52,917 bases of DNA from NCBI GenBank assembly GCA_964486455.1, contig CAZAMP010000028.1, forward strand, positions 1 through 52,917, read 5' to 3'. The translations under genes and the position numbers were made by a program. Under the pieces are notes generated by a model. That model was not told where the DNA came from. It worked only from the letters and a program-made list of their open reading frames with translations, and did not search any database. Of the stretch, positions 32,819 to 41,396 are shown one piece after another (the first letter of the stretch is position 1; every line of letters starts with the position of its first letter). Source of the DNA: CAZAMP01 sp964486455. GTDB lineage: Bacteria; Eisenbacteria; RBG-16-71-46; CAZAMP01.

Positions 32819-34045
32819 ATGAAGCCTGGGGTACCGCACCGCACGGTCAACGTTCTCATGGCGCTTGTTGCGATCACCCTGATCGCGCCGCCGCTGGCCG
32901 CCGAGATTTCGCCGGCCAGGCTCGAAGCCACCGTCCGCTTCCTCGCCGACGACGCCCAAGAGGGGCGTGGGGCCGGGAGCGAGGGGCTCGGCCGCGCGCG
33001 AAAGCACATCGTCGACCACTTCCACGCGATCGGGCTCGAGCCGGGCTTCGACGCATCGTACACACAGGCCTACCGGGACCCCAGCGGCATGCTGAACGAC
33101 AACGTGGTAGGGATCGTCATGGGCGACCCGGGCGAGGAGCACGTCATCGTTGCCGCGCACTATGACCATCTCGGCTTCGGCGATGATCCGGAGAGCCCCG
33201 TGATCCACAACGGAGCGGACGACAACGCGTCCGGCGTCGCGGCCCTGCTGGAGATTGCCGCCTGGTTCGCTGAGGCGGAGGAAGCACCCTCACGAACGCT
33301 CGTGTTCGCGGCGTTTTCGGGAGAGGAGATCGGCCTTCTCGGGGCCAAGCACTACATCGCCAATCCAGCGCTTCCGCTCTCCGGCGCGCGCGCAATGATC
33401 AACCTGGACAGCGTGGGACGACTCCGCGACGATCGCCTGATCGTCTTCGGGACCGGCACGGCCGATATCTTCGACAAGATGCTCGACGGGGTCAATCTCG
33501 TCTCCCACTTCTCACTTGGCAAGAACACGGAGGGCATCGGCGCGGGCGACCATGCGGCGTTCTTCGAAAAGGGAATCCCGGTTCTCCATCTCTTTACCGA
33601 TGCGCATCTCGACTACCACCGACCCACCGACGACGTCGAGAGGGTCAACTTCGACGGGCTCATTCGGGTTACGGAGTTCGCGACGGAGATCGTGAGCTAT
33701 CTCTCTGACGTCAGTGTACCGCTGACGTTCATCCCCGCGGGCGCGGAGAAGGTAAAAGCCCCCGCCCCGTCAGGTCGGCGCCGTGTCAGCCTGGGGACGA
33801 TTCCCGACTTCACGCGTGAGTCCGGAGGCATACTTCTCACGGGGACCATCCCGGGAAGCCCGGCCGAAACCGCGGGCCTTAGGAAAGGGGATCTGGTCGT
33901 CGCGATTGATGATGAGTCGATCGACACGCTGCAGGACTACAGCGCCGTCCTCAAGTCACACGAGCCCGGCGATGAGATCACCGTCGTTTTCGAGCGGGAC
34001 GGCAAGCGCATGACCGCGACCGTGGAGCTTGTGGCGAGACGCTGA
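32819..34045 (+). CDS. exported M28-family metallopeptidase with C-terminal PDZ domain
   Basis: 408 residues. Signal peptide (TVNVLMALVAITLIAPPLAA), then an M28 aminopeptidase-type catalytic domain: H114 (AHYDHLG), D134 (GADDNASG), the Glu pair at 169-170 (SGEEIGLLG), D197 (NLDSVG) and H267 (DYHRPTDD) make the two-zinc site. A PDZ domain occupies about 318-405 (ILLTGTIPGSPAETAGLRKG). The ATG at 32819 follows GAGAGAGGGG. Such peptidases trim exported peptides in the periplasm. It sits directly after the M1-like peptidase, suggesting a joint peptide-degradation unit. Confidence 0.87.
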   Translation: MKPGVPHRTVNVLMALVAITLIAPPLAAEISPARLEATVRFLADDAQEGRGAGSEGLGRARKHIVDHFHAIGLEPGFDASYTQAYRDPSGMLNDNVVGIVMGDPGEEHVIVAAHYDHLGFGDDPESPVIHNGADDNASGVAALLEIAAWFAEAEEAPSRTLVFAAFSGEEIGLLGAKHYIANPALPLSGARAMINLDSVGRLRDDRLIVFGTGTADIFDKMLDGVNLVSHFSLGKNTEGIGAGDHAAFFEKGIPVLHLFTDAHLDYHRPTDDVERVNFDGLIRVTEFATEIVSYLSDVSVPLTFIPAGAEKVKAPAPSGRRRVSLGTIPDFTRESGGILLTGTIPGSPAETAGLRKGDLVVAIDDESIDTLQDYSAVLKSHEPGDEITVVFERDGKRMTATVELVARR

Positions 34046-34091
34046 GCGTGGGGGGGGACCCTCCGTGTCTCAAACACGAATCCGCTGGAGA

Positions 34092-34772
34092 TCATCCCTC
34101 GGCCTGGCAGGCTCGATACGAAGGAAGATCATGCAGCTCGAGGTCCTGACGCTTGGCCAGCCGATCCCACAACCAGTACTTGTGGTACCCGCCGGCGATG
34201 ATCATCACCCTCTCGCCACGACTCTCGGCGAGCGCGTCTTCTATCCGACTGAGGAAGTACTCGTTCCACTCGTCGTAGAGCTTCGCAAGCTCCGGAAGGA
34301 CCTGTTCCAGCGCTTCGAACTGGGGCCGGACATGTAGCGCATCGTACTCGGGAGTCTGGAAATACTCGATCCCTCCCGGTTTCGTGAGAAGCTCGAGCAT
34401 CCTGGTGAGCGATGCCTCCTCGACACCGCTCATGTATTGCAGACAGAGGCGAGCCTCCGGCGTCTCTTGATACTCACGATAGGCCTTCTGAAAGCGGCGT
34501 TCCCACTCCTTGGCTTCCGCCGTCGGCATCTGAATCGGAACGACCCGGGCTCCGAGATCTCTTGCCACGGGCAGGACCGCCGCGGCGTATTCGGGCTTGG
34601 AGTGGCATGTTGTTGATCCGTCGAGTTGCTCAGGCGACAGCTCCGCGCAAATCACGCTCGGACTGATCTCGCGGAGGATTCCGCGATAATCTTCTACGAA
34701 CGTCGGCGCGGTCTTCTCATCCAAGTGTAGAGAGGCAAAAACGATAACCAATGTTCTATCTCTGCCGTCCAT
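34092..34772 (-). CDS. uncharacterised protein, possibly TraB/ChaN-like fold
   Basis: 226 residues from ATG 34772 behind GAGGGTGAG; a GTG at 34781 would add three residues. The start LVIVFASLHLDE and VICAELSPEQLDG, with a glutamate following, and a late VMIIAGGYHKYWLWDRL segment resemble TraB/ChaN/EreA-type folds, but I cannot match it to a specific family. No signal peptide. It follows the M16 peptidase gene on the same strand with 11 bases between, so it is probably co-transcribed with it. Confidence 0.5.
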   Translation of the reverse strand: MDGRDRTLVIVFASLHLDEKTAPTFVEDYRGILREISPSVICAELSPEQLDGSTTCHSKPEYAAAVLPVARDLGARVVPIQMPTAEAKEWERRFQKAYREYQETPEARLCLQYMSGVEEASLTRMLELLTKPGGIEYFQTPEYDALHVRPQFEALEQVLPELAKLYDEWNEYFLSRIEDALAESRGERVMIIAGGYHKYWLWDRLAKRQDLELHDLPSYRACQAEG

Positions 34773-34783
34773 GATTCTCACCC

Positions 34784-37495
34784 TCAGCGCACAATGACGC
34801 GCGTCGCGCGATCCGAGTCGAAGTATGCCTCCGCGACTCGCCTGACGTCGTCAGCCGTCACGTGCCGCATGGCGCTCAGAAGCTCTTCATGGGCGAGTAG
34901 CGGCTTTCCATGAAGGACATCCATGCTCAGGTAGAAGGCCTGCCCCATTCGGCTCACGCGGCGCATGCGCATCCGACCGATGCGGGCGTTCACGGCCTTG
35001 GTGATATCCGCTTCATCGACCGTGATGAGTGAAAGCGAGTCGATCTGCGCCGCCATCCCCGTCTCGGCCAGATCCACGTTGTCGGGACGCGTGCCCATCC
35101 CGGCGGTAAGCACACCCCGCGTTCCCCACGATGAGAATGAGCTCCCGATCGAGTAGGCGAGCCCCTGCCGCTCTCGAAGCTGAAATGCCATACGGTCCGA
35201 CAGGACGATGTTGGCAACGTGAAGGGCGGCCTCATCCGCGGTTTCGAACTCGAACGGATAGCCCAGCGTGATCCGTGACTGCTGTTTGCCGAGATCCTGT
35301 TCCGAGCGCGCCACGGTTCCGGTCGGCGCAAGCGGCATCTCCGTCGACCACGCCTCCGGGGAGTCCGCGGCCATGCGTGGAGGAAACGTGAACGCTCTCT
35401 CGACGGCGGCCACGACCTCCGCCTCGGGGAGCCCGGTCACGACCGTCAGAACGAGATTCGATGGCGCAAAGTACGACGAGTGGTGGGCGACGAGATCTTC
35501 CCGAGTGATCGACGAGATCGATGCCATCGTCCCGCTCACCGCCTTCGCGGCCGGGTGATCCCTGCCGTATAGCGCTTCCCTGTACGCCAGCTTCGCAAGG
35601 CCGCGGGCGCTCGCATCGCGTTTCCCGATGAGCGCCATCATCTCCTGTCGGACCTCTTCGATCTCCGACGTGTCGAGCCGGGGTGCAGTGATCATGAGCC
35701 CGAGGAGTTCGAATGCCCGCTCGTAGTACTCGTCCAGTGTCTCGAAGCGTACAAAGGAGAACTCGGGTGTCGTGTAGTAGTCGTCATATGGAATCCACGG
35801 GCTGTCGCCCGTCTTGACGGAAGCTCCGATCGCGTCCAGCTTGCCGTTGAATTCAGCCCGATCCCACTCCCCCGCGCCCCGGGTCAGCAGCCTGTGAAGG
35901 ACATCCGTGATCCCCGCATTGTCCGGCGACTCCCGATATGAGCGACCGAGCGCCATGAGATGCATGGCCAGGATGTCGGACGAGCGGTTACTCGAGAGAA
36001 CCAGCGTCATTCCATTCGAGAGCGTGATATGTTTCGGGGGGCTATCCACCTCCGTCCTTGGCGGCGGAAGCGGGTCGACGATCGATATGTCGCAAGCCGA
36101 CTCCGGCTCCTCGGGAAGCTCGTGAGGCGGCAACCGGAAGCCCACGTCGGCCGCGGTCATCATTTCGTTCCTGTCGGTCAACCCGGGGCCCGCCGCTACG
36201 ATGATCAGCGGTGGGTCCTCGAACCACCTCTCCGCGGCACTCCGGATGTCTCCAATTGTCGCTTCCCGATAGCGCTCCATCTGCCCGGCCAAGAAACCCG
36301 GCGGCGCGTGCGCGATGAGCGCGCCCCGCATGAAGCTGTAGTAGTGGAGCTGCTGCCGAAGCCCGATCTCCTCCGTCCGTTTAGAGACGCGCGCCGTCGC
36401 GAGTTCCAACATCGACACGTCGTCGGCCGTCAGGCGGAACAGCTCACCGGTCAGTCGCTCCGTCAACGCCTCGACATCGACGTCCGTGCCGAAGGTAGCG
36501 TCGATATCGAAGAACGATCGCCCGCCCACGAGACTCAGACCGGCCGAGAGGCTCTCGGTTCGGAGCGTCGGCTCGAGATCACAGGCCTGTGACATCCTCG
36601 ACCCCTCACCCCCCAAGATCTGCTCTAAGAACTCGAAGGCGAGATAGTCTTTGTCGCCGGGCATCGGCGCCGGTATGCGGATGGTCAGGTGAAGGCTCCC
36701 GGCGTCGAGGCTTCTGTGAACGACGCGTCCCCCTTCGATCCGCCGAAGCGGCGCTGGACTCGGGGGAGGATCGGTTGCCGCGGCCGCTCCGAACGTCTCT
36801 CGCACGAGGTCGAGCATCTCCTGAGAGACGAAATCTCCCATCACCAGGAGGGTCATGTTCGAGGGGACGTAGTAGGCGTGGTAGTAGTCCAGCACGTCTT
36901 CCCGGGGAAGCCCTTGGATCGATTCCACGCTTCCCAGTATGGGCCGCGCGTAGGACGTGCCTGCATAGAGCGCCTCGTCCATCGCAAGACCGACGAGGTA
37001 GTCCGCGTTGTCCATGTCCTTGCCGATCTCTTCGATGACGATCCCGCGTTCCTTCTCGAACTTCTCCGGCGGAAGCGTCGAGTTGAAGAGCATGTCGGAT
37101 TGGATTTCGAGCCCCTCTCGCGCCGACTCCTTGCCGACGACAAAGAGAAAGATCGCGAAGTCCTTCTGGGTCGTGGCGTTGTTGTAGGCACCGATCATGT
37201 CGACGTCGTCGTAGAGCTGTTCCTGCGTGCGATGTGTCGTGCCGTTGAAGAGTAGATGCTCGAGGAAGTGGGCGGCGCCATTGAGCGCTTCGGTTTCGCG
37301 CATCGCCCCGGCGCGAATGAAGACCGTCGAAGCAATCAGCGAGCTTCCCGGACTCTCGACCAGAATCACACGGAGACCGTTGTCGAGCGTCGTTTCGCTG
37401 AAAACGGGTCCGTCGGCCGCGGCGATCGACGACCCGATCACGAGCAGCGCAAGTAGCAACGAAGACCAATGTAAGCCAGCCATCCGAGTCAGCAT
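34784..37495 (-). CDS. exported M16-family (pitrilysin-type) zinc peptidase, two-unit
   Basis: 903 residues. Signal peptide at the N-terminus (HWSSLLLALLVIGSSIAAA). The first M16 unit has the inverted zinc motif HFLEH (76-80) and GIVIEEIGKDMDNADYL with the third ligand Glu. The second unit (from about 470, VDSPPKHITLSNGMTLVLSS) has no HxxEH and is the usual inactive half that completes the chamber. Two adjacent ATG codons (37498, 37495) follow GGGGAGGAT; the second has better spacing. It degrades peptides in the periplasm or outside the cell. Oriented away from the M1/M28 pair but close by. Confidence 0.88.
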   Translation of the reverse strand: MLTRMAGLHWSSLLLALLVIGSSIAAADGPVFSETTLDNGLRVILVESPGSSLIASTVFIRAGAMRETEALNGAAHFLEHLLFNGTTHRTQEQLYDDVDMIGAYNNATTQKDFAIFLFVVGKESAREGLEIQSDMLFNSTLPPEKFEKERGIVIEEIGKDMDNADYLVGLAMDEALYAGTSYARPILGSVESIQGLPREDVLDYYHAYYVPSNMTLLVMGDFVSQEMLDLVRETFGAAAATDPPPSPAPLRRIEGGRVVHRSLDAGSLHLTIRIPAPMPGDKDYLAFEFLEQILGGEGSRMSQACDLEPTLRTESLSAGLSLVGGRSFFDIDATFGTDVDVEALTERLTGELFRLTADDVSMLELATARVSKRTEEIGLRQQLHYYSFMRGALIAHAPPGFLAGQMERYREATIGDIRSAAERWFEDPPLIIVAAGPGLTDRNEMMTAADVGFRLPPHELPEEPESACDISIVDPLPPPRTEVDSPPKHITLSNGMTLVLSSNRSSDILAMHLMALGRSYRESPDNAGITDVLHRLLTRGAGEWDRAEFNGKLDAIGASVKTGDSPWIPYDDYYTTPEFSFVRFETLDEYYERAFELLGLMITAPRLDTSEIEEVRQEMMALIGKRDASARGLAKLAYREALYGRDHPAAKAVSGTMASISSITREDLVAHHSSYFAPSNLVLTVVTGLPEAEVVAAVERAFTFPPRMAADSPEAWSTEMPLAPTGTVARSEQDLGKQQSRITLGYPFEFETADEAALHVANIVLSDRMAFQLRERQGLAYSIGSSFSSWGTRGVLTAGMGTRPDNVDLAETGMAAQIDSLSLITVDEADITKAVNARIGRMRMRRVSRMGQAFYLSMDVLHGKPLLAHEELLSAMRHVTADDVRRVAEAYFDSDRATRVIVR

Positions 37496-37580
37496 CATAT
37501 CCTCCCCAAATACCCCACACGCCGTTGGCGGGACCAGAGTGAGTCTCATTGGAACGGAACGTATCGTACCAAAACGAGCC

Positions 37581-37623
37581 GGCCCCGCCCACCAGGCGCG
37601 TGTGCGCCATGGTGAACGGGGCC
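37581..37623 (-). terminator. rho-independent-like terminator of the YceI gene
   Basis: A long hairpin with outer arms GGCCCCG/CGGGGCC and inner CACCA/TGGTG and GGCGC/GCGCC stems. Read on the minus strand it is followed a few bases on by TTTT. It lies 26 bases downstream of the yceI-like stop. Confidence 0.65.
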
Positions 37624-37648
37624 GACTCGATCGTGATCCGTGAAGCGG

Positions 37649-38248
37649 CTAGCTTTCCTTGACTAGCTCCACCTCGAGAATGATACGAACTTCATCGCCG
37701 ACGACGAGTCCGCCACCGTCGAGCGTCTTGCTCCAGGTGAGGCCGAAATCCTGGCGATCGATCTTTCCGCTGGCGGTCAGACCACGCCGGGTGTTCCCCC
37801 ATGGATCGCTCACTTCCCCTGTGAATTCCTCGACCTCGAGAACGATGGACTGGGTCACCCCGTGCATCGTCAGGTCTCCGGTAACCAGAAAACCATCCTT
37901 CGACTCCTCCACCGAGGTGGATTTGAAGGTTATTTCCGGGAATTCGGCGACGTTGAAGAAATCCGGGGACCTCAGATGCTCGTCGCGCTTCTCGTCGTTC
38001 GTGTCGATGCTGGCGGTGTTGATCGTCACACCGACGGATGACTTCGTGATGTCCGTGTCGTCGATCGTCACCGTGCCGCTGAACTCACTGAAGCTACCTT
38101 TCGTGTTCGAGACCATGAGGTGCTTCACCTTGAAGCCGATCTCGGTATGTGACGTATCGAAGATCCAGGTGGAGCTCCAGGCGGTCACCGGTAGCGCCGC
38201 CACGAGCGCCAGGCCAAGGATCATCGAGATCCGTCCGCTCCTACGCAT
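37649..38248 (-). CDS. YceI-family periplasmic protein
   Basis: 199 residues. Signal peptide (ISMILGLALVAALPVTAWS) then a lipocalin-like YceI domain: WIFDTSHTEIGFKVKHLMVS, RDEHLRSPDFFNVAEFPEI and DLTMHGVTQSIVLEV are hallmark stretches. These proteins bind polyisoprenoid-like lipids in the periplasm. ATG 38248 with GGAGAG upstream is chosen over the much longer open frame. A weak promoter and a strong terminator suggest it is transcribed alone. Confidence 0.9.
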   Translation of the reverse strand: MRRSGRISMILGLALVAALPVTAWSSTWIFDTSHTEIGFKVKHLMVSNTKGSFSEFSGTVTIDDTDITKSSVGVTINTASIDTNDEKRDEHLRSPDFFNVAEFPEITFKSTSVEESKDGFLVTGDLTMHGVTQSIVLEVEEFTGEVSDPWGNTRRGLTASGKIDRQDFGLTWSKTLDGGGLVVGDEVRIILEVELVKES

Positions 38249-38768
38249 GATTCGCTCTCCTTCCATATGACACATTCGATCAACCGTTTGATGTGGACTT
38301 GCCCATGTGGGTGGTGACAGGCTCACATTCCTTACGCGCCGCACAGTATAGTACAACCCATCGCTTTGGAAAATGTTGCGCCGTCGCCGGCCCGACCAGA
38401 CCCCATCCTGAAACCCCATTCCCGTCCCACGTAGGCCGACCTCGGCCCTTCAGCTGCGAAACCGAACTCAGCGATCATCAATCCTTGCCCTAACCTGTTG
38501 TGAACAAGCGCTATACGGAATAGCAACAAATTCTCTATATATGAAACTCACTGTACAGAAACACGCGGCACTGCTAAGATTCGGACATGTCGAACGCTTA
38601 GCGGCGCGAAGCTCTCGCCTTCTACTCCACGACTGCTCCGTGACCATGTAGTCGGACGACCCCGCGGATGCGGGTTCCGTCGGCCAAGACCGCAATCGCG
38701 GTAATGACATCTCCGGCCAACCGGCCTGACGCACGGTCCTTGGAACACCCCGGAACAGAGGGGCAATC
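38249..38768. other. 520-base divergent intergenic region
   Basis: Holds a possible minus-strand promoter for yceI (TTTTCC at 38368-38373, TATACT at 38345-38350, 17 bases apart), an AT-rich patch near 38525-38545 and, closer to the beta-helix gene, small hairpins CCCGC/GCGGG (38661-38674) and ACCGC/GCGGT (38689-38702). No open frame here has a ribosome-binding site or recognisable product. Confidence 0.45.
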
Positions 38769-39914
38769 ATGATACGAGAATTCACCCTGGCCATCCTCAT
38801 CGCCTTCATCCTTGGCTGCGGTAACGTGGGCAGCCCCACCGCGCCGTCATCCGACAACATGGAACTCGATTCGTGGGAAATCCAGCCGGCCCGAACAACC
38901 CATCAAGAGGAGGTTGGGACCAGCGACGACATCCAGGCGGCGGTCGACGCGGCCGGCGACGGCGAGACGATTCACCTCATGGCCGGCCGTTACCGCGTTA
39001 CGGCGGAGATCCTGATCAGCAAGCCGGTCACGCTCCGAGGACGGTCCGGAACGGTCCTCACGCTTTCCGACGGTGTATCGTCATCGGTCATTGGCCTCTT
39101 CGGCACACCGGAGCATCCCATCCGTGGCGTACGGATCCAAAACCTCACCATCGCCGGAGGCCGCCGGACTCAACGCGCCGGATCGGGCATCTCGATGGTC
39201 AACGTCACGGGGTGCGAGCTTCGGAACCTCAGAATCGGTGACTGCTTCGAGGACGGCGTCTATCTATCGGGGGCGCGCTCATGCCTCTTCGATAATCTAG
39301 TGCTATCGAGAAACGGTCGCCACGGGATCGCCTTCGGTGAGGCGTCCGAAGCACCGAATCAGGGGAATGAGATACGGAATTGCCGCTCACGCGGAAATGG
39401 CCTGCATGGCTTCGACGGCGAGCCGGTTCGCGAGACGTTTTACGAGAACTGCGTCGCCATCCTCAACTCGGGCGACGGCTTTCACATCGGAGCGGAAGCT
39501 CAATCGTTTGCGAATCGCTTGCTCCAGTGCCAAAGCATGCGCAACGGCCGCTTCGGGATCATGATCTGGGCCGATTCTACCGTCGTTGATCAATGCGACA
39601 TGCGTGGGAACGAGTTGGCCGGCATCCACATCTCCGGTCCGATCGCGACGGGGAACAGCGTGACGGGCTGCAGCGTCATCGGCAACGGCTGGCACGGCAT
39701 TAGCCTTGACCGGACGACGCGCGCGCGGGTCGAGGGCAATTCGGTCCTGGACAACGCGATGGGTGGTTCGGGCGATGGGATCGCGCTGGTCACGTCCATC
39801 CCGGTGTACGGCAATTCCATCACCGGAAATGTCTCGCGGGGGGCGCGTTGGAAACGCTTCTCAGCGGAAACAAGTTCACGGGTGAGGTTTCGATCGCGGA
39901 AGGAACGATCATAG
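38769..39914 (+). CDS. parallel beta-helix lipoprotein, C-terminus apparently frameshifted
   Basis: 381 residues as read. Lipoprotein signal peptide with FILGC (Cys17). From about 50 the protein is a right-handed beta-helix of the NosD/PbH1 type: repeats with GI/N-rich turns such as GSGISMVNVTGCELRNL, GRHGIAFGE and GWHGISLDRTTRARVEGNSV. Such proteins bind or cleave polysaccharides. After GNSITGNVSRG the reading frame turns basic and repeat-free (ARWKRFSAETSSRVRF), but the +1-corrected frame continues ALETLLSGNKFTGEVSIAEG and ends at a nearby TAG (39917-39919). A missing base in the G6 run at 39838-39843 would explain it. It is next to the polysaccharide locus. Confidence 0.78.
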   Translation: MIREFTLAILIAFILGCGNVGSPTAPSSDNMELDSWEIQPARTTHQEEVGTSDDIQAAVDAAGDGETIHLMAGRYRVTAEILISKPVTLRGRSGTVLTLSDGVSSSVIGLFGTPEHPIRGVRIQNLTIAGGRRTQRAGSGISMVNVTGCELRNLRIGDCFEDGVYLSGARSCLFDNLVLSRNGRHGIAFGEASEAPNQGNEIRNCRSRGNGLHGFDGEPVRETFYENCVAILNSGDGFHIGAEAQSFANRLLQCQSMRNGRFGIMIWADSTVVDQCDMRGNELAGIHISGPIATGNSVTGCSVIGNGWHGISLDRTTRARVEGNSVLDNAMGGSGDGIALVTSIPVYGNSITGNVSRGARWKRFSAETSSRVRFRSRKERS

Positions 39915-39929
39915 AGTAGCGGCGGCCCC

Positions 39930-41153
39930 TCAGGCGGCTTTGCCCGCGCCGGCTCGTTCCGAATCCTCATCGGCGCGTGGCCATGACGCGGCCGGCGCGA
40001 TCGCCTCCCGCGACTCCTCGTCGGATCCAGGCTTCCTCGCCAAGCTCAGCGGAATGGATGCGTAACTGAAACAGCCCAACGCGTAAGTCAAACACACCGC
40101 CACGCAGAGGGCGGCCCCCATCGCGACCCAGCCCGCCACCGTTGTGAGACGATCGAAGAGCAGATCCACCGCGCCGAGAGCAGCGGCGGCGACATAGACC
40201 GCGAGTGCCGAGCGACGCTGGTTCCATCCCTGCCTGAGAAGACCATGATGGATGTGCCGATTGTCCGCCCGCGCGATCAATCGCAGGCCGTCACCGATCG
40301 ATCTCGACCAGACGCGTCGCATCCGAATGTAGAGTAAGAGGCGTCGTAGAACCGCAGCGGCACTATCTACGACCGGGATGGCAAAAACCAGCAGCGGGAT
40401 GTCCAGCGGCACGGTCGTGCGTCCCGCTTCCATGACCGGTCCCGGGATCAGTGTGCCGACCGCGAACGCGTAGCCGAGAAACATGCTCCCACAATCGCCC
40501 ATGAAGATTGTGGCCGGGTGGAAGTTGTGCCGAAGGAAACCCGCGCATCCTCCGGCCATGCCGAAGAACAGGCAGGCTTGGGCGATCTGCCCGGCCGTCG
40601 CTGCGCGAACGCCCAACGCGAACGCGGCGATCATTGCCACACCCGCCGCGAGCCCATCCATTCCGTCGAGCAGATTCCATGCGTTGACGAGGAGCACGAT
40701 CCAAAGGATAGCTGCCGGTGCGGCCAATACGCCCAGCGAGATCTCGCTCCCGGGAATGCTGATTGCGTCGAAGCGGATGGGGCCCGCCACTACCACACCC
40801 GTGGCCACGAGAAGCTGCAGGGCGAGCTTCGGTGGGGGTTTGAGCCCCTTCACGTCGTCCAAGATCCCGACGGCCAGGATCCCCACCGCGCCCAGCGCTC
40901 CCACGAGCCACGCGAGGGCGGGCATCTGCTGCGTGACCGCCTCGGCACCGATGGCATGGAGAAAGAGCAGCGGCCCCACCGTGCTTGCGAAGATCGAAAT
41001 CCCGCCGAGCAGCGGTCTCGCCGAGCGATGAATCTTCCGCCCGCCCGGCCGATCGAGGACACGGGTCGTCCTGGCGAGCCAACGGGCAAATGGAGTGGTG
41101 AGGAGACTGACTGTCAGGGCCGATGCAAAAGCCCAGGCGAAAATGACAGGCAT
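39930..41153 (-). CDS. WecA/MraY-family polyprenyl-phosphate sugar-1-phosphate transferase
   Basis: 407 residues, multi-pass inner-membrane enzyme that starts lipid-linked glycan synthesis by moving a sugar phosphate onto undecaprenyl phosphate. Motifs in order: RPLLGGISIF (46-55), AVGILDDVKGL with the DDxK site, NAWNLLDGMDGLAAG and FMGDCGSMFLGY. About ten hydrophobic segments. A basic, repeat-free C-terminal tail (SDEESREAIAPAAS) is cytoplasmic. It is divergent from the flippase operon, so it is the probable initiating enzyme of this polysaccharide locus. Ribosome-binding site is weak. Confidence 0.88.
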   Translation of the reverse strand: MPVIFAWAFASALTVSLLTTPFARWLARTTRVLDRPGGRKIHRSARPLLGGISIFASTVGPLLFLHAIGAEAVTQQMPALAWLVGALGAVGILAVGILDDVKGLKPPPKLALQLLVATGVVVAGPIRFDAISIPGSEISLGVLAAPAAILWIVLLVNAWNLLDGMDGLAAGVAMIAAFALGVRAATAGQIAQACLFFGMAGGCAGFLRHNFHPATIFMGDCGSMFLGYAFAVGTLIPGPVMEAGRTTVPLDIPLLVFAIPVVDSAAAVLRRLLLYIRMRRVWSRSIGDGLRLIARADNRHIHHGLLRQGWNQRRSALAVYVAAAALGAVDLLFDRLTTVAGWVAMGAALCVAVCLTYALGCFSYASIPLSLARKPGSDEESREAIAPAASWPRADEDSERAGAGKAA

Positions 41154-41396
41154 AGTGGCGGCAAACCCCAGGCGCGTAGCCTATCTATTGTGACGCATCG
41201 CGGGAACGATCTGCGTGTTCACGGACTCCGGCCTCACTCACAAGCCATTCTCGGCCGAGTCGAAACGAGCCTTGAGAAAAATCGCCCATCCGGAGGCAGG
41301 ATACTAAACACCCGAATCCCCGGGTCGACAATATAACTGATGGCGTGACGGCGAGATGAGCACTTTGGCTCACACCAACCACCGGTAAGAATCACA

